Assembly: GCA_946887045.1 (NCBI GenBank)
Contig: CAMPKC010000015.1
Location: 15,807-79,806, forward strand
Origin: an uncultured Sphingobacteriaceae bacterium
GTDB lineage: Bacteria; Bacteroidota; Bacteroidia; Sphingobacteriales; Sphingobacteriaceae
Length of the DNA: 64,000 bases
Direction: 5' to 3'
Shown: positions 10,172 through 18,632 of the stretch, piece after piece
Position numbering within the stretch: the stretch's first letter is position 1
Layout: each line of letters starts with the position of its first letter
Program-made: the position numbers and the translations under genes
The notes under the pieces: model-generated
Databases searched by the model: none
The model's input: only the letters and a program-made list of their open reading frames with translations
What the model was told of the DNA's origin: nothing

Positions 10172-10230
10172 ATAGTGCATGAAGATCTTCAGGATAATAT
10201 TTGTAAATTCTTTGGCGAATTTATTTTAAC
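10172..10230. repeat. Small segment inverted relative to the right copy (mate 24563-24623)
   Basis: This stretch matches the reverse complement of 24563-24623 (ATAGTGCATGAAGAT, GATAATATTTGTA, ATTC, TTTAAC in order), while DNA on both sides matches in direct orientation. In the right copy the segment is bounded by the 8-bp inverted repeat AGTGCATG (24554-24561) and CATGCACT (24614-24621). The simplest reading is an in-place inversion after duplication. Confidence 0.6.
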
Positions 10231-10231
10231 G

Positions 10232-10400
10232 CAAAGGCTTTTTTTGGCTGAATATTCACATCAAACAAAAAGCAAATAATTTTCGTCCGGGAACAGGCAG
10301 GTATACCGGCCAAAAATATTCCAGAAAGTAACGCTCGTCACTCCCTGAAAACCTTAAACACTTTAGAATATTGTTCGACCTGATTCTTGAATTTAGTCTA
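10232..10400 (-). pseudogene. Decayed 3' remnant of a GH10 xylanase gene
   Basis: On the minus strand this matches the last ~60 codons of the intact GH10 gene at 24620-25726. Shared pieces include those encoding VEQYSKVFKV, TFWNI, NVNMQPKKA. It carries at least two internal deletions relative to the intact gene: about 15 bp in the segment encoding the WLDGYP region and about 13 bp in the YKDVV region. It also has frame-breaking substitutions, and nothing upstream of these codons is left. Together with the neighbouring homologous leader it shows that the ancestral duplicated unit was GH10 followed by the xus operon. Not a functional gene. Confidence 0.8.
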
Positions 10401-10444
10401 AATTATAAAGGTACAAGACACCTGTGTCTTGTACCTTTATAATT
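10401..10444 (-). terminator. Perfect 21-bp stem-loop after the GH10 gene of the right xus operon
   Basis: Arms 10401-10421 and 10424-10444 are perfectly complementary with a 2-nt loop; the sequence runs AATTATAAAGGTACAAGACA then its mirror. It starts 22 bp beyond the stop codon at 10467. The stem is A/T-rich at its base and there is no long T tract, so it may stop transcription or protect the 3' end of the mRNA. It separates the right xus operon from the GH10 remnant and left leader. Confidence 0.7.
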
Positions 10445-10466
10445 GCTTTGTAAAATCAAAAAAATT

Positions 10467-12611
10467 CTACTTGCCGGATAGTCCGTCTGCTACGCCCACA
10501 TAAGCAGGTTTACGCACATATCCTTCATTCCACAAACCGATAGGCTCGCCTGCTCTCCAGCCAGAGCCTGCAGGACTGTCAAGAGGGCTCCATATCGTGA
10601 TACCATACCTTTGCGCTGCAGGAATGATTTCAAAATATTTGTCCACAACGAACTGATACATTTCTTTCTGGGCGGCATACTGCTCTGCGGTAACCTGTGG
10701 CGTTTTAGTCTTTCCTTCGAAACCCATATCCAGTTCAGACACCTTAATAAGCTTGCCAGTAGCAGCCAATAACTGGAACATTTCCACAATCTTTGCTTTG
10801 TCTGAGGTTGCAACAATATGCATCTGAGTGCCGATTCCATCAATCTTGGCTCCTTTTCCTTCCAGATAGTTAACATATGCTATCAAGCCGCGAGTTTTAT
10901 CCAGGCTCCACTCAAGATTATAATCATTTATGAAGTGGATATCTGTTGCATTACCATACTGACGAGCCCATTGGAAAGCTTTTAGCGCATAGTCTTTACC
11001 CATGTAGTCCTGCCAGTAGAATTCGTCGGCGGCCATTGGTGTTTTACCTACGCCGGTCTTCAACTCAGCCGGGCGCCCATCATCCATTGGCTCATTAACT
11101 ACATCCCACGCTTTAACATGATCTTTAGTAGCGGTAACCATTTCCTTGATCCAGTTCTCCATAGCGTTACTAATAAGGGTGTTCTTTTCTGCCGGAGTCT
11201 TTTCGATAATCTGATCTTGAGCACCTCCGTATCCCTCACCCTCTGCAGAGCGGCCACGCGTAGAACTGCCGCCCCAGCCTCCCCAGGTTCCAACACCGGT
11301 TTCAAAATCGCTGGTTGCTATTAGGTTTGTGTTGCCATCACGCGTTAATACTACATTGTCGATATTAACGGTCCCTGCATAGTCTCCAAAACTAATTATA
11401 AACCTGTTTCTGTCCGCTTTTGTAGTAGTTACTTTAAGTTCGTACTCTTTCCAGCCGGTAGTTAAACCAATCATTCCAAAACCATTGGAAGAGTAATCTG
11501 CAGATGATTGGAGCTCTGCCCGGATATTACCGGCAACACTTCCCTTAGCTACAATTTTTAAGGTATATTCTGTATTATTCTGAAGCGGTGGCGCTAAATC
11601 ATAGGCAATCTGCGCTTCCCAAAAATTCCCTGCAGTCGGGTTTTTAAAAAAGTAGGAATAACCAGCATTTCCGCTACCTTTTTCGTTATACTTCTTAAGG
11701 GTAATGTTATCAAAGTAAAAAGTAGTAGCAGTTTTTCCTAAATTAAAAGCTATCGCGCCGCTTGTTGCCATATCTGCAGAAACGGTGATTTCCTTTGTAT
11801 AAGTTGACCATGTTGGTGTTGAAGAAATGGTACCGAAGAAATCCCAATGCTTATACGCACCAGCCGTCACATGGGCTTGCGTGGAATAAGAAGCTGCAAC
11901 ATCTGAACGAACATCCATCTTTAGCTGATATTTTTCTCCTGCCACTACCGCTGGAGAAAACTTTAAAAATAATTGAGCATCATAATCATTGGCCCGAACA
12001 GCAGCATTAGTAATCTTCAGTGCCCTGCCGGTGTTGTTCGCGCCCTGACCTACAGCAGTAAATCCGGCAACAGCATTCGTGTTACTTTGATAATTTGCTG
12101 CAGCATCGGTTTCAAAGTTAGCACCCGTAACCAGGTCCCAGGTAGGTTGACTTTTCCCCGGAATTATTACTGGAGCGATCAACTTATTCAGATAGGTTGC
12201 ATTCTGGTTAGCATGCCATGCCAGTGTGTGACCATAAACCGAAATACCAGCCGCAGAAGCTGTTTCTAATAAGGATTTAATTTTCGACAAATCCAATTTC
12301 CCATCGGCCTTCACCACAGCTCCATGTTTCATCTCATAGCCAAGCGTGATTTCATCAAAATTACTGTTCACAAGCCGGTACATCACGCCTTTATTAACGT
12401 AATCTGATAACGATACCGCCGCTCCAAGTTTAAAACCAGGGTTTGCAGAACGGTCGATATATTCTTTTAATGGCTTATAGGCATCTATTGCTTGCTGATT
12501 CGCATAGCTATCAGGTGCAGCTACTTGATATTCAAGTGCTTCATATTTTTGACAAGACGCCAGCACTATAGAGGCGCTTACGCTCAGTGCTATTTTGCAG
12601 AAAAATTTCAT
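10467..12611 (-). CDS. xyn10C: GH10 endo-beta-1,4-xylanase lipoprotein with inserted CBM4/22-like modules (Xyn10C type)
   Basis: Surface endo-xylanase (714 aa) that cuts the xylan backbone for import by the SusCD pairs upstream. Signal peptide with lipobox LASC (Cys20). The GH10 barrel is split: the N-terminal part (about 45-147, ending WHANQNATYLNKLI) and the C-terminal part (about 470-712) are separated by ~320 residues forming carbohydrate-binding beta-sandwiches (module 1 about 157-308; the second, about 315-424, looks short at its N-terminus; NTNLIATSDFETG at about 427 resembles another module start). Acid/base Glu507 in AWDVVNEP and nucleophile Glu626 in KVSELDMG are present. This insertion is the known layout of Prevotella Xyn10C and related Bacteroides xus-linked enzymes. 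It lies 24 bp after the xusE-like gene, last in the operon, followed by a strong hairpin. Confidence 0.93.
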   Translation of the reverse strand: MKFFCKIALSVSASIVLASCQKYEALEYQVAAPDSYANQQAIDAYKPLKEYIDRSANPGFKLGAAVSLSDYVNKGVMYRLVNSNFDEITLGYEMKHGAVVKADGKLDLSKIKSLLETASAAGISVYGHTLAWHANQNATYLNKLIAPVIIPGKSQPTWDLVTGANFETDAAANYQSNTNAVAGFTAVGQGANNTGRALKITNAAVRANDYDAQLFLKFSPAVVAGEKYQLKMDVRSDVAASYSTQAHVTAGAYKHWDFFGTISSTPTWSTYTKEITVSADMATSGAIAFNLGKTATTFYFDNITLKKYNEKGSGNAGYSYFFKNPTAGNFWEAQIAYDLAPPLQNNTEYTLKIVAKGSVAGNIRAELQSSADYSSNGFGMIGLTTGWKEYELKVTTTKADRNRFIISFGDYAGTVNIDNVVLTRDGNTNLIATSDFETGVGTWGGWGGSSTRGRSAEGEGYGGAQDQIIEKTPAEKNTLISNAMENWIKEMVTATKDHVKAWDVVNEPMDDGRPAELKTGVGKTPMAADEFYWQDYMGKDYALKAFQWARQYGNATDIHFINDYNLEWSLDKTRGLIAYVNYLEGKGAKIDGIGTQMHIVATSDKAKIVEMFQLLAATGKLIKVSELDMGFEGKTKTPQVTAEQYAAQKEMYQFVVDKYFEIIPAAQRYGITIWSPLDSPAGSGWRAGEPIGLWNEGYVRKPAYVGVADGLSGK

Positions 12612-12635
12612 ATTCCTCGAATCTAGTTTATAATA

Positions 12636-13610
12636 TTAATTAGCTACTGGTGTAAATGACTCCATCTTCACCCCACGATCGCGCATAACCAAGGTATCAG
12701 CCGAGGTTACATTAACGTCACTCAACTCAACCTGATAGTTTAAGTAAAGAGCATCACGATCTTTATTGCCCCAACTATTTTTCTCGCCCCTTTTTACGAA
12801 CTTCCCAGCTCCACTGGCTGCAAAACTACCATCGGCAGAAGATATAGTACAATTGCCGCTGGCATCAAAGGTTAAAAGCAATGTACGGTTTACATTAACT
12901 CCGCCGGTACCTTTAAACGTTACAGGAAATTCAGTTTGTGTTAAAGAGCGAGTGTTGAGTTTTTGAATCTGATCTTTTTCGACAAAGGGCATATGGCGAA
13001 CCACTGTTTGATTCAAGGACGTATTACCGCCCTTTCCCACCATTACATCCTTACCTCTGCGTAAGTAAAATCCGTCCCACGGATTCACATATTTTATAGC
13101 ATACAGCGTATAGCCTGCACTCGCCAGTATAGTATCAGCCTGATTTACGCTGGTCATTTTCAAGGGGATTACATAGGTTGTTTTTACTGACAATGGATCC
13201 GCAAAATAAGCATCAGTAAGCTGAACTTCTACCCCGCCCACGAGGCTCCCTTTTGGAATTACAATGTTATTAGACGCAAGGGTGTAGTAATTGCTTGGCA
13301 TAGGTCTAACATTCCCACTATAAGGTGAGGGGAATGATAATCCAGTAGTCAGCGAATTATCTACTGTAATGCCAATAGTAATGTCTTTTTCGTTTAAATA
13401 AACTCCCCCGGTTGTTGCCATGATTTTGATCTTATGTTCATTATCAAGAGAGGTATCAAAAATATCCTCGCCCAGAGTGACGGTTCTAATTGGTCCCTGA
13501 TACGCGAAGTAGACCGACTGCTTCCCAAAGTCAGGAAAATCCCACTCAGCGTTTTTACAAGAAGTGAGTGCAGTTAAAAGGATTAGCGGTATATAAAAGA
13601 TTTTTTTCAT
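12636..13610 (-). CDS. xusE: DUF1735-type surface glycan-binding lipoprotein (XusE position)
   Basis: 324-aa lipoprotein: signal peptide with lipobox LTSC (Cys18), then CKNAEWDFPDFGKQSVYFAYQGPIRTVTLGE, typical of the BT_3987-like N-terminal (DUF1735) domain. The family pattern of a YYTLASNNIVIPKGS stretch followed by TYVIPLKMTSV is visible, then a C-terminal beta domain (about 185-324) starting at NPWDGFYLRRGKD. The family is known as surface glycan-binding proteins in xylan PULs, acting between SusD and GH10; no catalytic residues are expected. It lies 127 bp after the SusD stop, across a hairpin, and 24 bp before the GH10 gene. Ligand inferred as xylan. Confidence 0.82.
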   Translation of the reverse strand: MKKIFYIPLILLTALTSCKNAEWDFPDFGKQSVYFAYQGPIRTVTLGEDIFDTSLDNEHKIKIMATTGGVYLNEKDITIGITVDNSLTTGLSFPSPYSGNVRPMPSNYYTLASNNIVIPKGSLVGGVEVQLTDAYFADPLSVKTTYVIPLKMTSVNQADTILASAGYTLYAIKYVNPWDGFYLRRGKDVMVGKGGNTSLNQTVVRHMPFVEKDQIQKLNTRSLTQTEFPVTFKGTGGVNVNRTLLLTFDASGNCTISSADGSFAASGAGKFVKRGEKNSWGNKDRDALYLNYQVELSDVNVTSADTLVMRDRGVKMESFTPVAN

Positions 13611-13708
13611 AATATAATTAAGTTGAATGATGATGAACTATCTGTTTACATTCTTAGTTATGACTTGCTACAAGTAATTTCATCTCTATTTTGTATATCT
13701 ATCAGAAG

Positions 13709-13734
13709 TTTGAAGTGCCATCAGGCACTTCAAA
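13709..13734 (-). terminator. Hairpin inside the xus operon, between xusD and xusE
   Basis: Arms TTTGAAGTGCC (13709-13719) and GGCACTTCAAA (13724-13734) are perfectly complementary with a 4-nt loop. The hairpin begins 4 bp after the SusD stop at 13738. No T tract follows on the minus strand, so it looks more like an attenuator or mRNA 3'-stabiliser that sets the SusCD-to-xusE/xyn10C ratio than a full terminator. Confidence 0.6.
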
Positions 13735-13737
13735 TGT

Positions 13738-15507
13738 TTACCATCCTGTGTTTTGCTGCAAAGCATTGAATTTCAAAATCTCGCTGTATGGAATAGGGCC
13801 GAACCTCATAAAGTCCTCAAAGGCCCTGGCTTCTACGTCGATTTCCTGATAAACCGAACTGTTCTGCGTTATTCTCATGCCTTTTGCAGCATCATCCAAA
13901 TCTTCATTCCATCTGCGTATGTCCCAAAATCTAAAACCTTCAAACGCTAGCTCCAGTCTCCGCTCATTTCTGATGAGCGTACGCATGGCATCTTTATCAT
14001 TCTTAATAGATTCCAGATATGCATCTCCACCAGTTATACCAGCTCTGGAACGAATTCTCTTAATAATGTCGTAAGCTGAATGCGGATGTCCGCCGGTACC
14101 CATTGGCCCCCAGGCCTCATTTGCTGCCTCGGCGTATATCAGAAATAACTCGGTATAGCGGATATGCGGCTTATAGTGTTTCTGATTGTTAACAGTTCCA
14201 GCTCTGCTTACATCCTGACGCAGGAGTTTTTTCATGTAATATCCCGTTCTTGTAGAGGTCTCGGTCTTGTTTAAACCATCAAGTCTGTCAGTATTTGTGG
14301 TACCAGTAGCGTCTGCTGTTGTATTTATCTGAACGTTCGCAGGGCCGGAAGTATTTTTATTATAAACGATAGACCTGGCTAAACGCGGATCCCGACCGAC
14401 ATAGGGATTGGCTGCGTTGTAGCCGCTCAATGCGGTATTCGTAATAGGATATCCGTTTGCCATTGGAAACGCATCAACCAAATTTTGAGTGGGGTTCAAG
14501 CGACCCTGCCCCTGCAAACTTGGCGGATAATGAGCCGCCTCTAAATCGCTGTTTGTACCGATATTGGTGCGCCACAGAACCTCCTTAGGAACAGCCCCGG
14601 ATCCTAAACCATCAACCTGATCTTTTTCATACCAGATATGGCCTCTATCATCAAAATTGGTAAGCCATTGGTTGGCACTTAATACATCGGCAGCGTGATT
14701 TGCTGCCATTTCCCATGTTGTTGTATTACCTGTGCTGTACGCCGGACTTGCTGCCAGTATACTTGCTTTGGCACGAATTGCCTTAGCAATCCGGCGCGTC
14801 ATTAGCTGCTTGAATTGCTGCCCAAAAACACGATTATAAGTTTCGGGAGTAACACCAGAATACTTTGCAGGTACATCAGACGCTGCCGCTTGCTTGTAAT
14901 CAAGAGGCAAAAGCTCTTCTGCTTTGTTCAGATCGCTGTAGATCTGCTTCATACAGTTTTCAAAGGTGGCTCTGGGTTGATTAACATCCGAAGCCGGAGT
15001 TTCGAAGTCAAGTATAAGTGGAAACCCATATAATTCACCGTTTGACCAGCCTGCGTGGGCCTGCAACAGATAAAACATGAAATATGCCCTCAACCCATAG
15101 GCTTCGCCCATATAGCGATCTTTAAACATTGTAGAAACCATCGGATTTTTAGTATCCCAGTTTACCTTCTCGGCTTCAGCAAGAAAAAGATTCATGTATT
15201 GAATACCGGCACGTGCATTCTGCCAGCGGTCAAAAGGATTATTCTGAGCAGACCACTGCCCGGTTGCAGCCCTGCGAAACCCATTGTTGATGTCGTTACT
15301 CACAGCATCGTCTGTGGCTACATCATCAAAAGACCAGGAATTACTCGGAAGTCGGGTATAACCGTTCAGCAGGATTCCATGTGCGAGTGTTGGTTGCGTG
15401 TAAATATCTTCATATTCACCATTATTTACTGGTGCAGGTTCGATAAATTTCTCACAACCCGACAGAGTAAATAACGCGCCTATAACAAGTATTGAAATTC
15501 TATTCAT
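13738..15507 (-). CDS. xusD: SusD/RagB-like surface lipoprotein, XusD type
   Basis: 589-aa surface glycan-binding lipoprotein, partner of the SusC at 15527-18595 (19 bp upstream). Lipobox LSGC (Cys18) followed by EKFIEPAPVNNGEYED. SusD features include RYMGEAYGLRAYFMFYLLQAHAG, RYTELFLIYAEAANEAWGP, RNERRLELAFEGFRFWDIRRW and the C-terminal LQQNTGW. Paralogue of the partial gene at 1-1406. A stable hairpin follows its stop codon. Expected to bind xylan chains at the surface together with XusE and Xyn10C. Confidence 0.95.
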   Translation of the reverse strand: MNRISILVIGALFTLSGCEKFIEPAPVNNGEYEDIYTQPTLAHGILLNGYTRLPSNSWSFDDVATDDAVSNDINNGFRRAATGQWSAQNNPFDRWQNARAGIQYMNLFLAEAEKVNWDTKNPMVSTMFKDRYMGEAYGLRAYFMFYLLQAHAGWSNGELYGFPLILDFETPASDVNQPRATFENCMKQIYSDLNKAEELLPLDYKQAAASDVPAKYSGVTPETYNRVFGQQFKQLMTRRIAKAIRAKASILAASPAYSTGNTTTWEMAANHAADVLSANQWLTNFDDRGHIWYEKDQVDGLGSGAVPKEVLWRTNIGTNSDLEAAHYPPSLQGQGRLNPTQNLVDAFPMANGYPITNTALSGYNAANPYVGRDPRLARSIVYNKNTSGPANVQINTTADATGTTNTDRLDGLNKTETSTRTGYYMKKLLRQDVSRAGTVNNQKHYKPHIRYTELFLIYAEAANEAWGPMGTGGHPHSAYDIIKRIRSRAGITGGDAYLESIKNDKDAMRTLIRNERRLELAFEGFRFWDIRRWNEDLDDAAKGMRITQNSSVYQEIDVEARAFEDFMRFGPIPYSEILKFNALQQNTGW

Positions 15508-15526
15508 TTTGTCTAATATTATTCTG

Positions 15527-18500
15527 TTAAAATAATGCCTTCACACCCAGATTATACAACCGGGTTTGTGGAGAACCTCCAATATTCATTTCCATTAACT
15601 CTTTTTCTTTAGCAACAGTCAGGAGGTTAAAACCTGTAACGTATACGCCTAGATCTTTGACAAATTTGCCCTTAATAAGCTTTTGTGAAAAGTTATAGGA
15701 TAATTGAACCCTCGATAAATCAAAGCGGTCTGTACTGTATGTCCAAAAATCTGAATTTCTGAAATTGTTGTTACCTGCTTGAGTAGTAAGTCTTGGAAAA
15801 GTAGCCGTATTTTTAGTTTCCTCTGTCCAACGGTCACGTACAACTACGGAGTATTTGTCGGCACCATTCACCCAAAAATAATTGTTATTTTTCATGCCTG
15901 TTCCACCAAAGCGGCCCGTTCCTAAGGCAAACAATGAAAAGTTTTTCCATTTTGCAGTAAAGTTTAGACCTAGGGTCAAAGGAGAACCAAACCATCCGGC
16001 ACGCCCCAGATATACCTCGTCTTGCTCATTGATGATCCCGTCATTGTTTTGGTCTTTGTACTTAATGTCTCCGGCTCTAACTCCGCCAAAGGCTGGTTTA
16101 ACTGCACCGTTCGCCTCGCGGCTGCTAGCTGCTGCAGCTTCTCCGGCATCCATATAGAAGCCATCATTTTCAAGGCCCCATAAAGCGTCCAGAGGTTTGC
16201 CCTGGCGGTATTGATACACATCGTTATACACTACCATGTCTGCACGTTTTGTAGCTTCGGTGGTAACATAAGTAGCTGAAGTGCCCACTCCCAAATCCAC
16301 TGCCCCAAGGCGTTTTTTGAGGTTTAACTGAAAATCTATACCACTGCGTAAGTCCGCGTTGTAATTTACATAAGGCACTAATGATGATACAGGGAAAAAC
16401 TGAGCAAAATAGTTAGGGAATAACGCATTGTTTTGAATCGGAATATCTGTCGATTCAATACGGAAAACATTCAAACCAAAATCCAGTTGCTTTTTGAACA
16501 TACTTGCCTGAAGACCAAAACTAACTTCTTTTCTTTTTGCAAACGTTAATTCAGGATTATCTCCGCGCCGGTATTCAGTCGACATGTAACCGCTACCGTC
16601 GTTCCAACCGTGCCAGTTACCGCCTTGATCGGGCTGAACAAAAATGCCCTCATAAAAGAAATAATCAGAAAGATCAAGATCAGTGTGCAGTATACCAGCA
16701 GAAGCTGTCAGCATCAAATTATCAAATATCGAAGACCCTTTCAAGAACGACTCCTCACTAATCCTCCAACCAATAGACGCTGCAGGCGAAAATGCGGTAC
16801 GTTTACCTCGTGCAAACTTTGCCGAGTGTACAACTGCAGCTGTAAAATCTGCATAATATTTCCTGCTTAGATTGTAAGCCATTTGCAAGCCTAAATTCGA
16901 ATTTGTTTCGGGCTGGTAATTTTCAGATAAAGTTCTACGATATGCGGCACCCATTAAAACAGCCGAGATATTGTGTTTATTGTCGATTGCCGTATTATAG
17001 TTAAACTGACTTGAGAGTGATGTCGTTTGCCTGTACCAGCTATCTGCAATTACCTGTTGACCATTTCTGGTATCCTGACCAAACGGAGCGCTGAGGCTAG
17101 TGATAAGATCTCTGCCTGAGTAGGTTGACCAGTTTGCCTGATAGGTTGCATAACCGTTACGATAACCCTGATTGTACCGGTTGTAATAGTCTTGTCCCAA
17201 AGTAGCATTGAAAGTCAAACCTTCGAGAATACCCTTTAAGTCTGCATCTATTCCAGTGGTAAACTGAAACTCACGCTGAACATAGCCATTCTTACCGCCA
17301 AGATATCCAGCGGCAATCGGATTGGTCTGGTCGAATGATGTTCCACCAAGCAAATACTTCCCATCGATAACGGAAGCAGAACTAACCGCGGCCCAGCTAG
17401 GCGAATCGGAATCTTCTATAAAGCTAAGTGGTATTAGTGGTACAAATCTGTTAGGACGTACTGTTGCTGCGCCTCCCCAATAGTCAGCGTTTATTCCACG
17501 GCCGGTTGAAAACGCAGCAGTTGCATCCACCCTGGCCTTTAAGGCCCTTGTTAACTGCATATCAACGTTACCCCTGATATTGAACCGATCAGAAGTATTG
17601 TTCTTTTTAGCTTCACCAAAATCAAGAAGAGAACCAGATCTATTAAATCCGAGATTAGTATAGTACCGGGCACGTTCATTGCCTCCATAAATCTCTGTAA
17701 CGGCATCGTAACGTCCAAAGCTGTTCTTCAGATAATCGGAAGAATAGAAATCCACATCCGGGTAACGATAAGGGTTTACTCCTGAATGATTAAAAATATC
17801 TGATTGTGTATACAATCCGCTAACAGCACCTCCGGCAGCATCATTCGTCAAAGCCTCATTATAAAGGGTCATATACTCTGAAGACCCTAAGTAACTCGGA
17901 AATCTTTTAGGCACATTAACGCCGGCATTTGTGCGTACAGTAATTTTTTGCGCGGTTTCAACCCCTCTTTTAGTTGTAATTAATATTACCCCACGAGCAC
18001 CGCGACTTCCGTAAAGTGCAACTGCGGGTGCACTTTTAAGAAACGTTACCTGGTCTATCTCATTAGGTGTAACACTCCCGGCATCGCGTGGAACTCCATC
18101 AACTAATATCATCACATCGGTCATACCCCAGATACCATTCATATTGAAACCAGAAGCCAATGCCTCCATTCCGTCTAAAGAATATGTAAAGTAGCTCTTC
18201 TCTAACAATGTGGCTACGTCAACATTTGATACACCGGTCGGGAGTTCTGCTTCATCAACTTTGTTGAAAGCCACCTGAACCATGCGTACATCCTTAGTCA
18301 GAGATATCTGGTTAAGGTCTGACGTAGCAAGAATAAGTGAAGGTTTATGCCCCGGAGCGGTTACAGTAAGAACCGCATCGGCGGGAACTTCAACCGAAAA
18401 ACGCCCTTTCTCATCAGTAACGACAGATATTTTATTGGCCTCATTATTGATGGTGGCTCCCTTCAAAGGACGTCCATCTGAGCCATTTACCGTAGCTTTT

Positions 18501-18595
18501 ATAGATATCTTAACAGCATCCTGGGCCTTAAGAACGCTGGTAAACAGCGCAAATAAGACACACAAGGCCATTGCTATTCTTGAACATTTCATCAT
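15527..18595 (-). CDS. xusC: SusC/RagA-like TonB-dependent transporter, XusC type
   Basis: Outer-membrane transporter (about 1022 aa from the chosen start). An open frame extends upstream to 18682, but those 29 residues overlap the preceding SusD gene. ATG at 18595 gives MMKCSRIAMALCVLFALF, a good signal peptide, and leaves a 37-bp gap. Order: signal peptide; carboxypeptidase-D-like domain (ISIKATVNGSDGRPLKGATI... up to about 95 residues in); a linker MVQVAFNKVDEAELPTGVS instead of the usual EVVVVGYG; plug (MILVDGVPRDAGSV, FLKSAPAVALYGSRGARG); barrel ending LYNLGVKALF. Paralogue of 1427-4294, which has lost or never had the N-terminal domain. Third gene of the right xus operon. Confidence 0.93.
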   Translation of the reverse strand: MMKCSRIAMALCVLFALFTSVLKAQDAVKISIKATVNGSDGRPLKGATINNEANKISVVTDEKGRFSVEVPADAVLTVTAPGHKPSLILATSDLNQISLTKDVRMVQVAFNKVDEAELPTGVSNVDVATLLEKSYFTYSLDGMEALASGFNMNGIWGMTDVMILVDGVPRDAGSVTPNEIDQVTFLKSAPAVALYGSRGARGVILITTKRGVETAQKITVRTNAGVNVPKRFPSYLGSSEYMTLYNEALTNDAAGGAVSGLYTQSDIFNHSGVNPYRYPDVDFYSSDYLKNSFGRYDAVTEIYGGNERARYYTNLGFNRSGSLLDFGEAKKNNTSDRFNIRGNVDMQLTRALKARVDATAAFSTGRGINADYWGGAATVRPNRFVPLIPLSFIEDSDSPSWAAVSSASVIDGKYLLGGTSFDQTNPIAAGYLGGKNGYVQREFQFTTGIDADLKGILEGLTFNATLGQDYYNRYNQGYRNGYATYQANWSTYSGRDLITSLSAPFGQDTRNGQQVIADSWYRQTTSLSSQFNYNTAIDNKHNISAVLMGAAYRRTLSENYQPETNSNLGLQMAYNLSRKYYADFTAAVVHSAKFARGKRTAFSPAASIGWRISEESFLKGSSIFDNLMLTASAGILHTDLDLSDYFFYEGIFVQPDQGGNWHGWNDGSGYMSTEYRRGDNPELTFAKRKEVSFGLQASMFKKQLDFGLNVFRIESTDIPIQNNALFPNYFAQFFPVSSLVPYVNYNADLRSGIDFQLNLKKRLGAVDLGVGTSATYVTTEATKRADMVVYNDVYQYRQGKPLDALWGLENDGFYMDAGEAAAASSREANGAVKPAFGGVRAGDIKYKDQNNDGIINEQDEVYLGRAGWFGSPLTLGLNFTAKWKNFSLFALGTGRFGGTGMKNNNYFWVNGADKYSVVVRDRWTEETKNTATFPRLTTQAGNNNFRNSDFWTYSTDRFDLSRVQLSYNFSQKLIKGKFVKDLGVYVTGFNLLTVAKEKELMEMNIGGSPQTRLYNLGVKALF

Positions 18596-18632
18596 TTTAT
18601 CTTTAATTTTCTGATTCTTTGAAATAATGATT

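Larger units (their letters stand above)
9402..10230 (-). promoter_or_regulatory. Leader/promoter region of the left xus operon
   Basis: No gene is seen here. It is homologous to 23722-24560, the leader of the right xus operon: 9402-9568 is identical, then scattered blocks are conserved in diverged sequence. The best blocks are 9697-9760 (around ATGATTGAYGTTTGGTTGTA and TTAAATTAATGGTTAAATA) and 9860-9960. The latter holds the dyad GCACATTTGTGC at 9905-9916 (5-bp arms, 2-bp centre), CATTTGTCTAAR at 9928-9939, and on the minus strand TATCTTTA (9874-9881), one base off the Bacteroidota -7 consensus TAnnTTTG. Conserved islands in diverged DNA suggest regulator-binding sites, possibly for the HTCS. 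The exact promoter was not identified. Confidence 0.55.
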
